In this document: positions 1 to 10,900 of the stretch, piece by piece
Layout of the letters: every line of letters starts with the position of its first letter
Numbering within the stretch: the first letter of the stretch is position 1
NCBI GenBank assembly: GCA_014773175.1
Contig: VXCM01000715.1
Coordinates: 58,371-122,370 of the forward strand
Length of the DNA: 64,000 nt
Source of the DNA: Lucifuga dentata
Taxonomy: Eukaryota > Chordata > Actinopteri > Ophidiiformes > Bythitidae
Reading direction: 5' to 3'
Notes under the pieces: generated by a model
What the model was told of the DNA's origin: nothing
Database searches by the model: none
The model's input: the letters and a program-made list of their open reading frames with translations, nothing else
Translations under genes and position numbers: made by a program

Positions 1-547
1 TCGAGCCTAATGTCATAAGAAGGTGTGACATTCTATGCCAAAAACAAAGTTGCATTGATTAGTAGAAAACATGTTTCCATCTGGATTTCTTTCAGATGAC
101 TCAGACAATTAACAGAAAAAATAATCACAAAGATTAATTGCAATATATAATATAGATAATTGGGAGAAAAGGAAGCAAAAAGCAATCCCGAAGATAAAAC
201 TCCCATTAATAATTACTGTATTGCAGAGTACAAGTTTNCATTTATTCGGGCTTGGGACCGGCACAAGGAGGACAATGGCTTGTGCCCTCTTGAGGCTGCA
301 TTATTGCAGAGTACAAGTTTAATTGGAAGAAACAGAAATCCTGTAAATCTGTCATTTAAATAAAGAGAAACATTTTCGATAGTTTCACATCTGGATACAG
401 ATCAACACAAAATATTCAGACAATCATGCTGACTAAGTCATTGTGTGCATTGATCAACAAATAATACCACAGTAAGAAGAGTGAGATACTCACCTAAGCG
501 TTTGGACTCAGCCCAAATGGAAAGCCTATTGCTCACTGCAGGAAACA
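1..547. other. sfswap intron 14, unassigned sequence
   Basis: AT-rich sequence with no recognised exon. A single N at 238 stands where TTGCAGAGTACAAGTTT occurs before it (221-237) and again at 304-320, so local order may be an assembly error. Confidence 0.5.
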
Positions 548-1310
548 AACCACACATACTTACGCAACATCGCCAGACTCCGCCCATCCCTCTCTCAGCG
601 TACCACTGAAGTTCTTATCCATGCACTGGTAACATCTCGCATTGATTACTGTAACGCCGTCCTCTCTGGTACCCCAGACAAACTTCTCCACCGGCTTCAA
701 ATGACCCAAAACTCTGCTGCAAGGATCATCTCCCACACCAAGTCCTCTGACCACATCACACCCATCCTCATCCAGCTTCACTGGCTTCCTGTTCACCAAC
801 AGATACACTACAAAATTCTACTGCTGACCTTCAAAGCCCTCCATAACCTGGCCCCTCCATACCTTTCAGAACTGCTCCATCCCTGCACCCCCTCCCGGTC
901 TCTACGATCCTCCTCGGCTGCTCTGCTGTCTGTTCCACCCTTCAGACTCAGCACCATGGGTGCCAGAGCTTGCTCTGCACCCAGACTCTGGAACTCACTT
1001 CCATGACACATCCGTCAGCTGGACTCAATCACACACTTCAAATCAGAGATTAAAACACATCTGTTTAAATTGGACTATTCCTTGTAATTACATTAATCAT
1101 GGCATTCAATCCATATTGTATCTATCCATACTGAATACTTTTATTTTAACTCTGACTTGATGATGTTTTAACTACATGTTGTTTTGTAAATGTTTATGTA
1201 TTTGAGTCCTTTTTAATTTCATACTGTTTTATTCTTTCTGATGGATTGTACGGTGTCCTTGAGTGTTTTGAAAGGCGCCATCAAATAAAATTTATTATTA
1301 TTATTATACG
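548..1310 (+). mobile_element. L2-like LINE, 3' end with RT C-terminal remnant
   Basis: A frame open from about 551 to the TGA at 1006 encodes YLRNIARLRPSLSQRTTEVL, then IDYCNAVLSG, LHWLPV and the ending APRLWNSLP, the signature C terminus of teleost L2/CR1-group reverse-transcriptase proteins. The 3' UTR ends with AAGGCGCCATCAAATAAAAT and an ATT repeat, as L2 elements do. 5'-truncated copy inside sfswap intron 14, inserted against the host gene. Confidence 0.85.
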
Positions 1311-1400
1311 CACACACACACACACACACACACAGTANCAAATAAAATTTATTATTATTATTATTATTATACGCACACACACACACACACACACACAGTA
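1282..1400 (+). repeat. (ATT)n/(CA)n microsatellite duplicated around an N
   Basis: The L2 tail, ATT repeat and ACGC(AC)n run appear twice, on each side of the N at 1338, with different repeat counts. The second copy may be the same locus assembled twice. Confidence 0.8.
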
Positions 1401-2214
1401 GCTTCCCCGCTTCATTGCTCAGGCCCCGTGCTGCCATCAGACCATTGTGATGAGCCCACATGTACCAATTAACACAAAAGTTACAGAATCGCAGCACTAA
1501 ATGAGTAAAGTCCAACAGGGACAGGCCCCCCAAAGCTTATTCAGCGAGTTGGGTTTCCTCATGACAGCTTGCACTTGCTAATAATGTTCTGTCGTATAAA
1601 CAACAAGATGAGCACTATGGGAAACATGGACAAACAGATTGAATCAGCTCGTTTTGGCAGCGCTTCACAGTGTCAGCATTTACACTCGCCCTCAAAATAT
1701 CTCAAACTCTAACATACTATTGTAGCATCCTATATTCAGGCTTATTGAATGTACCATGCATGTCTGCTAAAATGCTGCTGCTAGCAAATTTGTGACAAGG
1801 TGTAATCACATGACAGACATTCTGACATTCCTGCACTTTCTTCCAATTTGTTCTTTGGATTCTTTCTTCTGGTAGCAAATCTTTGCGAAGCCTTGCAGCA
1901 TCCAGTTTATCTGACTTTAACATGAGTTCTATACCCTCGGGTGCCCTCAGATAACAGACTGCTCATTACCTTACTATCCCAACAATCAAGATATAAAATC
2001 AACAGGGAATACAGGATTTTTCTTCTGAGCTCCTCTTGGCTGAACCTTGCTCACTTTTGCAATTAGGAAGTTAAATTTTGCATGAAATACAAAACTCAAA
2101 TCTATTCATTCTCATTTCTCACACAGTAAGTTTATATACATGTTTAAACTTCTGATTCTTCTTCGTTTGAGGCAATAAACTGTTTTTTGAAATGTCACAT
2201 AATCACCACAATCA

Positions 2215-2500
2215 GACTGAAATCAGCATAAATCGATATTGATGCATTCAGAATCGCAGAATTACATTATGCGACTGTAAGCTGATTTACTCAAGCATGT
2301 AAACAATCAATTTTTCTTACAATTGGCATAAGCAATCTCAGCATCTAATTCTTCACCAGGCAAACTTCCCCACACACGCTGATGAAGCAACGAGTCATGT
2401 ATCGTCAGTGAATGAAGGAATCTCATTATTTTGATCCGTGTATATGTTTTACTCCACATTTTTGCCTTAATCGCAGTATAGACGTACAAGTCTGCATGTA
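2215..2500 (+). repeat. Interspersed repeat family A, copy 1
   Basis: Shares TTTACTCAAGCATGTA and the order of flanking blocks (TGTATA..TTACTCCACATTTTTG, TTAATCGCAGT) with 25555-25860, and matches 60110-60300 in reverse. A low-copy DNA-transposon-like repeat of unknown family. Confidence 0.6.
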
Positions 2501-3037
2501 TAAGGACTGACAGTCATACAACAAATTCTGGTATTTACTGATTGCCAAATGCTAGTTAGCTGCTTTGGCAGTAATGAAAACACATGCAAGCTTTTCACAC
2601 AGAGGTGTGTAATTTAAGAGAAAAACTTTGAACTTCTTATGTTTTAGATTAAATAAGGCTCCTAATATTCAGGAAGGGCCAGGAAGAGCTATTTCATCTT
2701 GGTGGGTCATACTTGTTTAACATGGGATCTCCATTTTTCTCATAACAAGATTGTCGTTGAGATTCTTGTCTTGCATAAAATAAGGTGGTGGTGTAAGAAA
2801 GCTGAGATTAAGTTTGGTGTTATGTTCAGAGAATATTACATTATTCTATTATAATTTTATATGTTTAATTTTTGATGGGTTACATTAAGAAAAGCATTGT
2901 TCTTAGACGTAAATTCCTTTCTGGCATGATCTGAAGCTCTGCACACACTGAGCATTCACAAACACAGGTTCACAATCTCTTATTTCAAATACACTCGGCA
3001 TCACCAGGAGAGTAATGACCTGAATACACGGAGCCCC

Positions 3038-3172
3038 TTCCAGATGCTCCGATGGCCACTGCAGAAGTCACAGAACATCTGGAGAAGAGTGACAGAGCTG
3101 CTGCNTTCCAGATGCTCCGATGGCCACTGCAGAAGTCACAGAACATCTGGAGAAGAGTGACAGAGCTGCTGC
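3038..3172. other. Exact 67-bp direct repeat around a single N
   Basis: 3038-3104 and 3106-3172 are identical and separated by one N. This fits two overlapping contig ends placed side by side. The same length recurs at three other Ns, so treat it as an assembly artefact. Confidence 0.9.
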
Positions 3173-4357
3173 AACAGTGACAGAAGCCTTCCCACTGCCA
3201 CCTGGACGAACAGGCAACACTCCAGCTCACCACGCATCCGTTTGGCTCATACGAAGTGCTGACATGCAACATCCATCAAAAACACAGGAAATCTGCATAT
3301 CAAATGACGCAGATTGGAAGTTCTTTACACTACAAAGTATTTTTTCCTTTTTTTCGATTCTTATGGCAGAGAAAGGGCTTTTAAAATTGCTGCAGTAATC
3401 GCAGTACGCTTTACAGCAGAGACAGATTATACAAGATCACCCCCACATTATCACAGGGGAGGCAAAACTGAGAGCAGAGAAGGCAATGAAGAGAGGAAAA
3501 GAAAAGCTGTTTGCCAGGATTTTCTCTATATTGAAGCTGCTCGGTCAGCTGTGTCATATTGTAATATACTTTGGTAGGTCAGTGGCAAACAGAGCTGAAG
3601 TTCAAGTTTCAAGTAATATGAACTTTTGATGGCGAGATGTAAAATCCAACTACAAGAAGTACACATTTCCTAAAGTAGCATTGCAACAACATTCTGTCAC
3701 TGATTTTGCCAGTGATCACACGTAGAACGCCTTGAAACATAATTTAGGGCATTGTACCTATAATGTTTGACAATTTTCTGATTTCAAATTAATCAAAAAA
3801 AGTTCATCAATGTTTAAAGCCTTAATTAATATTCATAATACAGTAGGTGATATAGTCAGCTTATCCAGATAAAGGGCAGATCACCAAGGTGAAAAATTAT
3901 GACTAATGTTCAGATAAGGACAATTTTTTGTATATCTTAAATATAAAACCCTCTGCTCTCTGTCCGGAGGTTGTATCTAGCCAAAAGAGCTGAAAAAGAA
4001 CAAACTGAGTGCATCTCATGTGGCACTAATAGGATTTATTTGATAGAAAAAATGCTATTCTTTCATGAAACATAAAGTCATGTATCTTTAAAGAGGAGCA
4101 TAAGCAGCTAACGGTGCCAAGAAAGATCTAGGAATGTAGATGATGATGTTTATTTCCAGCACCCCCAACCTGTTAGATCAAAGTAATAGACCAAAGGGAA
4201 GGAAAGTACAAATAATAAGGTGAAAGTTTAGTGAGGGTATAACTACACTGTAGTTAGCAAAAAAGAGGTTGATAAGGAGGAATCAGTTACTAGATAAGTG
4301 GTACAGGCTGCTCAATTACTGCCACTTGAGCAAACTCACCAATAGGCTGTTATAGAG

Positions 4358-4856
4358 CATCGCCCCAGTCTGAGGTCGTGTCCACTCTGGAGCAGGTTTT
4401 CTTCAAGGACCTCTCTGTATTTGGCTGCATTAATCCTTCCTTCAATTCTGACCAGTCTCCCTGTCCCTGCTGCTGAGAAGCACCCCATAGCATGATGCTG
4501 CCACCACCATGCTTCACTTTAGGTAGAGTATTAGCCAGGTGATGAGCAGTGCCTGGTGTTTGCCAGACATAGTGCTTGGAGTTCTGCCCAAAGAGTTCAA
4601 TTTTTGTCTCATCAGATCAGAGAATCTTTTTCCTCATGCTCTCAGAGTCCTTTAAATGCCATTTGGCAAACTCCAAGCCTTTCATATGCCTTTTACTCAC
4701 GAGTAGCTTTTGTCTAACCACTCTATCATAAAGGCCTGATTGATGAAGTGCTGTTGAGATGGTCGTCCTTCCAGGAGGTTCTCCCATCTCTGCAGAGGAC
4801 TTCAGAATCTCTCTTAGAGTGTCCTCTGGGTTCTCGGTCACCTCCCTGACCAAGGC
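4358..4856 (-). mobile_element. Tc1/mariner transposase fragment, minus arm of a head-to-head pair
   Basis: Minus strand reads VREVTENPEDTLREIL, RTTISTALHQSGLYDRVVRQ, LEFAKWHLKDSESMRKKIL, then [40 protein letters not shown] and [15 protein letters not shown] with frameshifts. That is the Tc1 transposase from the end of the DNA-binding part to past the first catalytic Asp (the D of SDETKIEL). It breaks off near 4360 just after the DLRLG equivalent. Dead copy. Confidence 0.85.
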
Positions 4857-5537
4857 CAGAATTGAGAGGAGGATGAATGCAGCCAAATACAGAGAGGTCC
4901 TTGAAGAAAACCTGCTCCAGAGCGCACACGACCTCAGACAGGTGACGGTTCACCATTCAGCACAATAATGAGCCGAAGCATACAGCCAAGACAATACTGG
5001 AGCAGCTTCAGGACAAGTCTCTGACTGTCCTTGACTGGCCTAGGCAAAGCTCAGACTCAAACCCCATCGAACATCTGTAGAGAGACCTGAAGATGGCGGT
5101 TCACAGACGCTTCCCATCCAATTTGATGGAGGTTGAGAGAATGTGCCAGGAAGAATGGGATAAACTGTCCAAATCCAGGTGCGCAAAGCTTGTAGAGACG
5201 TACCCAAGAAGACTCGCAGCAGTAATTGCTGCCAAAAGAGCTTCTACAAAGTACTGAATTAAGGGTCTCTGAATACTTATATAAATGAAAGATTTCAGTT
5301 TTTGATTTTTAACAAATTTGTAAAAATTTATGTGTTTTCACTTTGTTATTATGGTTATTGAGTATAGATTAATGGACAAAAATGGCAATTTTATCCATTT
5401 AAAATTAAATCTACAACACAATAAAATGTGCNGATTAATGGACAAAAATGGCAATTTTATCCATTTAAAATTAAATCTACAACACAATAAAATGTGCAGA
5501 AAGTGAAGGGATCTGAAAACTTTCTTAAGCCACTGTA
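4857..5537 (+). mobile_element. Tc1/mariner transposase C-terminal fragment, plus arm
   Basis: Plus strand reads [20 protein letters not shown] then, after frameshifts and stops, AKTILEQLQDKS, the NPIEHL block with the catalytic Glu, MAVHRRFPSNLMEVER and RCAKLVETYPRRLAAVIAAK. The second catalytic region reads NNEPKH where DNDPKH is usual. It ends with a Tc1-type terminus (AAGCCACTGTA) near 5537. The block [15 protein letters not shown] occurs in both arms, so this is not a simple inversion of one copy. Confidence 0.85.
5367..5497. other. 65-bp direct repeat around the N at 5432
   Basis: 5367-5431 and 5433-5497 repeat each other across one N inside the Tc1 3' UTR. Probably unmerged contig ends. 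Confidence 0.85.
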
Positions 5538-6018
5538 TTCAGTCGCTTCTTTTGTTTACGAGCACAACATAAAGCCACTTTCACTTTCATTACTGAAATG
5601 CCAGTCTGATTATGCCATTGCCGTGATTTCATAAATTGCACTTCCTGTGATAATCAGTTTACTTGATTTACTTTTATGATTATCCCGATACAAGCGCTGA
5701 AAGATGTACTTCCATAAACAAACAAAACTGGAGGTAGTCTGCATAAATTATGCAAAGTTTCTACTTTAGGTCTACCTCCAGACAAATTAAGTGATATAAT
5801 ATAAAGTATATGAGCTGCCTACCAGTCAGACAGACTCATTAAGCATGAAGTCCCAGACAGCTGCAGAAATAAAATGGGCTGCAGTTGAAACCAGCAGCCC
5901 GGCGCCTACATCCATTAATTTACAACCACTTACTTGTCTGTGATATGCCACAAACATTTGTTGTCTGTGTGTGCATGCTTTCAATCCACTCTACAGAGGT
6001 AAGAGCAAACATGCAAAC

Positions 6019-6046
6019 ACACACAGACAGACACACACACACACAC
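6019..6046. repeat. (CA)n microsatellite
   Basis: Interrupted CA/CAGA run in sfswap intron 14. Confidence 0.8.
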
Positions 6047-6748
6047 GAGCTCCAAGGAGTGTGTGTAGTTGTTGCACCGGTTATGTGCTACTTCTCTCAG
6101 TAAGCTCACGTACATGAAGCTATTCCCTTAGCAACCAGACATTTATCTTCTTTTAATATATTGATACACAGTTATAACTGTTAATACAGCCATACGCAGA
6201 CATATAAACTAAGTTTTCCTCAAATACAAGTTTAAGTGAGACAAGTGAGGTCATTTCATGTGTACGTAATCAATAAAATAGATCTTCATCTGAGGGGAAA
6301 TAATGTGCAAAAACAAAACGTCATTTACTGTCACCACATCTAAAAGCTTAGTAAGCCATAAAGAAAAGTACACGGTTTAGAATCTAGCAAATATGATTTT
6401 CCGCCACTGAACCTTTCCTGTGACCAAACATTTGTCTATTCATTCAGCTCTTCAAAAGTAAGAGGCAGAAAAAAGAAAAGGCATAGAAACAGAGAGGGGT
6501 CTAGTCAGTGGTGTGGATTTTTGTCACGTAAACAACCTGACATGGAAACTGAATGTATGATAGAAAATCTGCTTATCTGCTGGTGTTCAGACATATCAGG
6601 GAAGGTTAACTGTTAAATCAGCATGCATGGCAGTTCAAAGGATGCTAACCACAGCTATAACACAATCTGCTCTACACCGGCACAGTATTCTATGCTCATT
6701 TTAAAAGATTAACCTAGATGCTTCTGCATATAGAGCAAAACACTGAGC

Positions 6749-6876
6749 CTGCCAACCTTCACTACACCTATACTTAAAAAAAAAAACAACAAAAAAAACA
6801 AACAAAAAATTGNCTGCCAACCTTCACTACACCTATACTTAAAAAAAAAAACAACAAAAAAAACAAACAAAAAATT
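6749..6876. other. A-rich tract doubled around the N at 6813
   Basis: CTGCCAACCTTCACTAC and the A-rich stretch after it occur on both sides of the N. Assembly artefact around a poly-A-like tract. Confidence 0.85.
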
Positions 6877-7010
6877 GAACCTTTGATAGATGCTCAACTG
6901 GCGATTAGTTTAATGAATAAATGCATAACTGTCGATTCAAATAAACAGTCAAAGTCAAGTCAATCAAAGGAACATATGCCTACATGCACTGAACTTAATC
7001 TGAATGATAG

Positions 7011-7057
7011 AAATAGAGCTTTACACACCTGCATTTTAAGTGTGTAAAGCTCTATTT
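7011..7057. other. Perfect 18-bp inverted repeat (hairpin)
   Basis: Arms AAATAGAGCTTTACACAC (7011-7028) and its exact reverse complement (7040-7057) enclose an 11-base loop. It lies about 270 bp downstream of the exon 14 donor in the sfswap transcript. Function unknown. Confidence 0.9.
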
Positions 7058-7324
7058 ACACCTGTTTGGCCGTGATTCATTAATGCTATTTTGCTTTGAA
7101 AAGGATTCTGTGGTTTTGATGTCCCATGTGAACAGATTTCTGGATTTTGAATGTAGACATCTGTTGATAGAGACCACTCAGGAAATAATGAATATTATTA
7201 AATGCATACATTGTTATTGCAGGTTTAATTGAGATAAATTCCACAACATGGGACGTTCCCACAAATACACCAAAGTTCTTTGTCTACTCCGACCTGGCTT
7301 CGTCTTTATCAATCATTCACCCAC

Positions 7325-7521
7325 CTGAAGCTGTGTGGATGAGTCTAACTCAGCTCTCTTGGCCTCAGGCTCTCCTGGAAAGGGGCCGCGGAGAGTTTGG
7401 AGGAAGAGTGCTGCCTTCCTCTTCCTCTCTGCCTGTAGCTGCTTTTCCTTGGACTCTTTAGATGCTTGAGCCAGCTTCTCCCTGGCTGCAGCTGCGAGAC
7501 GATCCTCCAGTTTCTGCTTAG
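7325..7521 (-). CDS. sfswap: sfswap exon 14 (coiled coil; last exon seen)
   Basis: 197 nt, phase 1 in, phase 0 out. Encodes [40 protein letters not shown] and LQTL, nearly identical to human, then a divergent [18 protein letters not shown] tail. The Arg/Lys-rich helix comes just before the RS domain in the full protein. Donor GTGGGT. No further coding exon was recognised to the left. Confidence 0.96.
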
Positions 7522-7888
7522 CTAAGGGTAGGGAGGAGAGAAGGTAAAAACAGGAGGAAGATGGTTAGATGAGGATGAATAAATATGAACCATCATCAGC
7601 TTTCCCCTTTTTTGTATTTACAAATGCACTGTATCTCTAGCTTCTGGTTTGATAGGGACAGAGGAGGAGAAATGAAAAAAATGATCAGAAGGAAAATAAA
7701 GAAGTAAAGGAGTGATTATGCTCTGCTTCTCACAGGGACTGTTTTTGGCTACAGCTTGTGGTCTTTGTAAAGCCAGGAAGTGAAGGGAATGGTGGGATGC
7801 TGCTGAAGAGATGCAAGAAAGAGTAATGGGCAGAAGTAAGGTCAAACACAAAGATAAATCTATACAAAAAGAGAAAGAGACGGAGAGG

Positions 7889-7926
<38 letters not shown>

Positions 7927-7938
7927 NTGAAACAGAAA

Positions 7939-7979
<41 letters not shown>

Positions 7980-10900
7980 GAAGAAAAATAGATGGAGACC
8001 AACAGGAAGAGAAACATGGGACAAAAGGGAGAGGACAGATCAGATAATAAGACAGAGGACAAAGTTTAAGACATGATGAGAATGATGACGAGGGCAGTAA
8101 AAAAACAGGGAGTAAAGGGAAAAGATAAGCTACGATTACGCACACCCCAAACTTTGAGGTGCTGAGATAAATCATGAAAAAGTGATGCAGAGAAATAACA
8201 AAAAGGACAGAGATTACATGAGTTCAAAAAGACAGTGAGAGAATAACATACAAAAAATAGTCATCTGGATGAAGAACCTATTTTTTGGTTAAGACCAAGA
8301 TAAGATGGAGGATATATCGGATAAAATGAAGTTTTGTAAGACATGAAGGGTAGATGTGTGAACTCTATTAAGAAATCTTATAACAACTGATCGCAATAAT
8401 GTATATATTTTATTATTCATGTGTATATTGCATTTCTGATTTGACTGTTTATATTCTTGTCACATCAAATTAAGGTGAGGTCTGGTCTTTTTTCTGAGTT
8501 TCTAACTGCAAGAGATTGATAAAGTTCCAACTATAAATGATAAGGGCTGGCTGCAGTAAGTTTCTGGTGATATATAACTTTCTACAGTTCTAAGTTCATA
8601 CACGAGGGCAGACAAAAGCAAAGTAAGAGGGAAGATGTGGGTGGAGGAGAGGAGACAGACATCTGAGAGACAACAGGGGTAGAAAATATGCTCAAGGAAC
8701 TTTAGTTTTGAGAGATAAGTAAAGCACATGAAGTGACAGAGAAAAATAAGTGAAGGGGATATTGAGGTAAGGAGAGCAAAAGATGAGATGGCACAGAACG
8801 GCAGAAGGAGTGAGGCAAAAAAAATAAGAAAAGACAGTGAAGTGTTAAGATGATGCATAAGAGGAAACGAGTCTTTAACTTATGTAACCACTGTGACTAC
8901 TAATTCCTCTGCAGGGTTAAAAATAGGCTGGATGCTGAAGCAAATCATTTGTGAGTGCAGAGTGACTACTGGCCAAGTGAAGCAGAATCCAGCTGTACCC
9001 CTGAGAGTGGCACCATATACAGTATATCTCCTTTTAAACTACTTTTCATAATAATAAAAACAAAGAATCATCCAACATGTTTTCATGGCAAGAGACATTT
9101 TATTTAATACTATTTTACATGGCCCAATAATAAGGTCTTGGGTTCAAATCTAACTGGGGTCTTTCTGTTTGGAGTTTGCATGTTCTCTCCGTGTTAGTNA
9201 AGGTCTTGGGTTCAAATCTAACTGGGGTCTTTCTGTTTGGAGTTTGCATGTTCTCTCCGTGTTAGTGTGGATTTCCTCTTCTGTATATATAGATGACATG
9301 TTCACAAAAATTAAGGTATGGAAAGATGAGACGACAGCAGTAATTTTACTTTTTGTGAATTACTACCACAATTTGCTATAGATGGTTAGTGGTTCTCAAC
9401 CTTTGTCCTTAGGGTCCACAGTGCTACATGTTTTCCATCACTCTCTGCACACCTGATTAACTAAATCAGGTGTATTTAGCCAATCAAGACCTGGGAGGCG
9501 CCAACTCTTGATCAAGTTAACTTACCTGATGTAGCTACTCAGGTGTGGGCAAAGCAGGGAGAGTTGGAAGGAAAGCAGTGCCTGATTCCCTGAGGATCAG
9601 ACTTGACAACCACTTGGCTAGCTCACAGCCTGGGAGTAAGTGTTGTGATTGCTGCCTGAGAGGCTCAATTCAAGGCAAAAAGGCTGCATAAACAGTGTTC
9701 TAAAGCAGCCAAGATTCAAAAGGAAGGAGGAGGTTCCTTAAGAGATGAACAGAACAGTGGAGCAGTATTGATGTGATAAAAAAGGAAAAAAAAACTTCCT
9801 GCTCTTTAAATGGTTAAAAATCTCTAAAAACATTTAAATAAATTATAAATGTATTTAATATTTTAAAACCTCTTATATCTCTTTTTTCTTGTATAGCACT
9901 ATATTTTCCTTGAGGAATATATTTGTCTCTTAATGCCTGGTGTTAGCAGAGCACTTGCACAATCAGAAACAGATTACGTTATTACATTGTAAAAAAAACA
10001 GTAATATTAAGTCAAAAAACGTAATATTAAGAGATAATATCAGGACCAGGTTATACTTCAGTAATGGCACTCCTCTGAGGAATATTGCTTAACTTTAACT
10101 GAAAGCTTTATCTCATATTTATACTGAACTTCACTCCATTCAGTGTCTATATTAAATTGATTACAACATTGAAAAGAATAATTCAAGAGAAACAGACATT
10201 TCCTACCACATTTTTCACAAACACATCCACTGGGAAATGAATGCAAGCTAAATAATTCCTGTACATTACTGTGGAAACTGTATTTAGTGTGTGTGGCTGT
10301 CTGGCTGTTCTCCAGCCCGTCGCTTCAGATTAACGTTCTGCTGTCTGCCACTGATTCTCCTGCTATCTGATCAAGTTAGGCCTTCTGACTGGCAGACACT
10401 CTGCCACACAGCAAAGCCAATTCAGTCAGCTATTCATTTGGATTTTCCAGCCTCTTTCTCCAGCTGTCTGTCAGCTCTGCAAGGGACCATTCCACCACCA
10501 GTCTGTTCCACTGAACTTAAACGGGACCTGTCAGCCCTCTTAATGTTGAAAGGTAGCACACTTGTCCTAAGTGTCAGTCTTTTTTTTTTTTTTTTTTTTT
10601 TTTTTTTGTAGCTCTCTTTCTGCTTTGACAGAGTTCACTACACTTCTGTTTTGTTCTTCCAGCCTTTCAGGAAGTCGAAGTCAGCATCTTTAAAGGCCTA
10701 CGCTGTCCTTTAAAAGGTTGAGGATTGGCACCACAATCATTTGTTTCAGATGGCTCTGTCTGATGCACACAGTAATGGTTCAGATAACAGTGTGTTAAGT
10801 AAATGTAGGGAGCTACAATTACCCAGAGCCTGAAGACTGACCTTTAGAAACCAGTTATTCTACAGTGCCCTCCACTAATATTGGCACCCTCGGTCAATGA

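Noticed and set aside
3038..3172. Exact 67-bp tandem duplication as a biological event
   Set aside because: Same length and one-base gap recur at other Ns, which fits assembly ends.
1..7324. RS-domain and last exons of sfswap
   Set aside because: I searched the minus strand for Arg-Ser-rich frames and the conserved C terminus and found none; they should lie outside the window.
7618..8175. 185-codon minus-strand ORF rich in Ser and Leu
   Set aside because: It is the translation of a (TC)n microsatellite and pyrimidine-rich tract interrupted by an N.
10291..10611. 106-codon plus-strand ORF with hydrophobic start
   Set aside because: Ends in a Phe run from a poly-T tract, is antisense to sfswap and has no recognisable domain.
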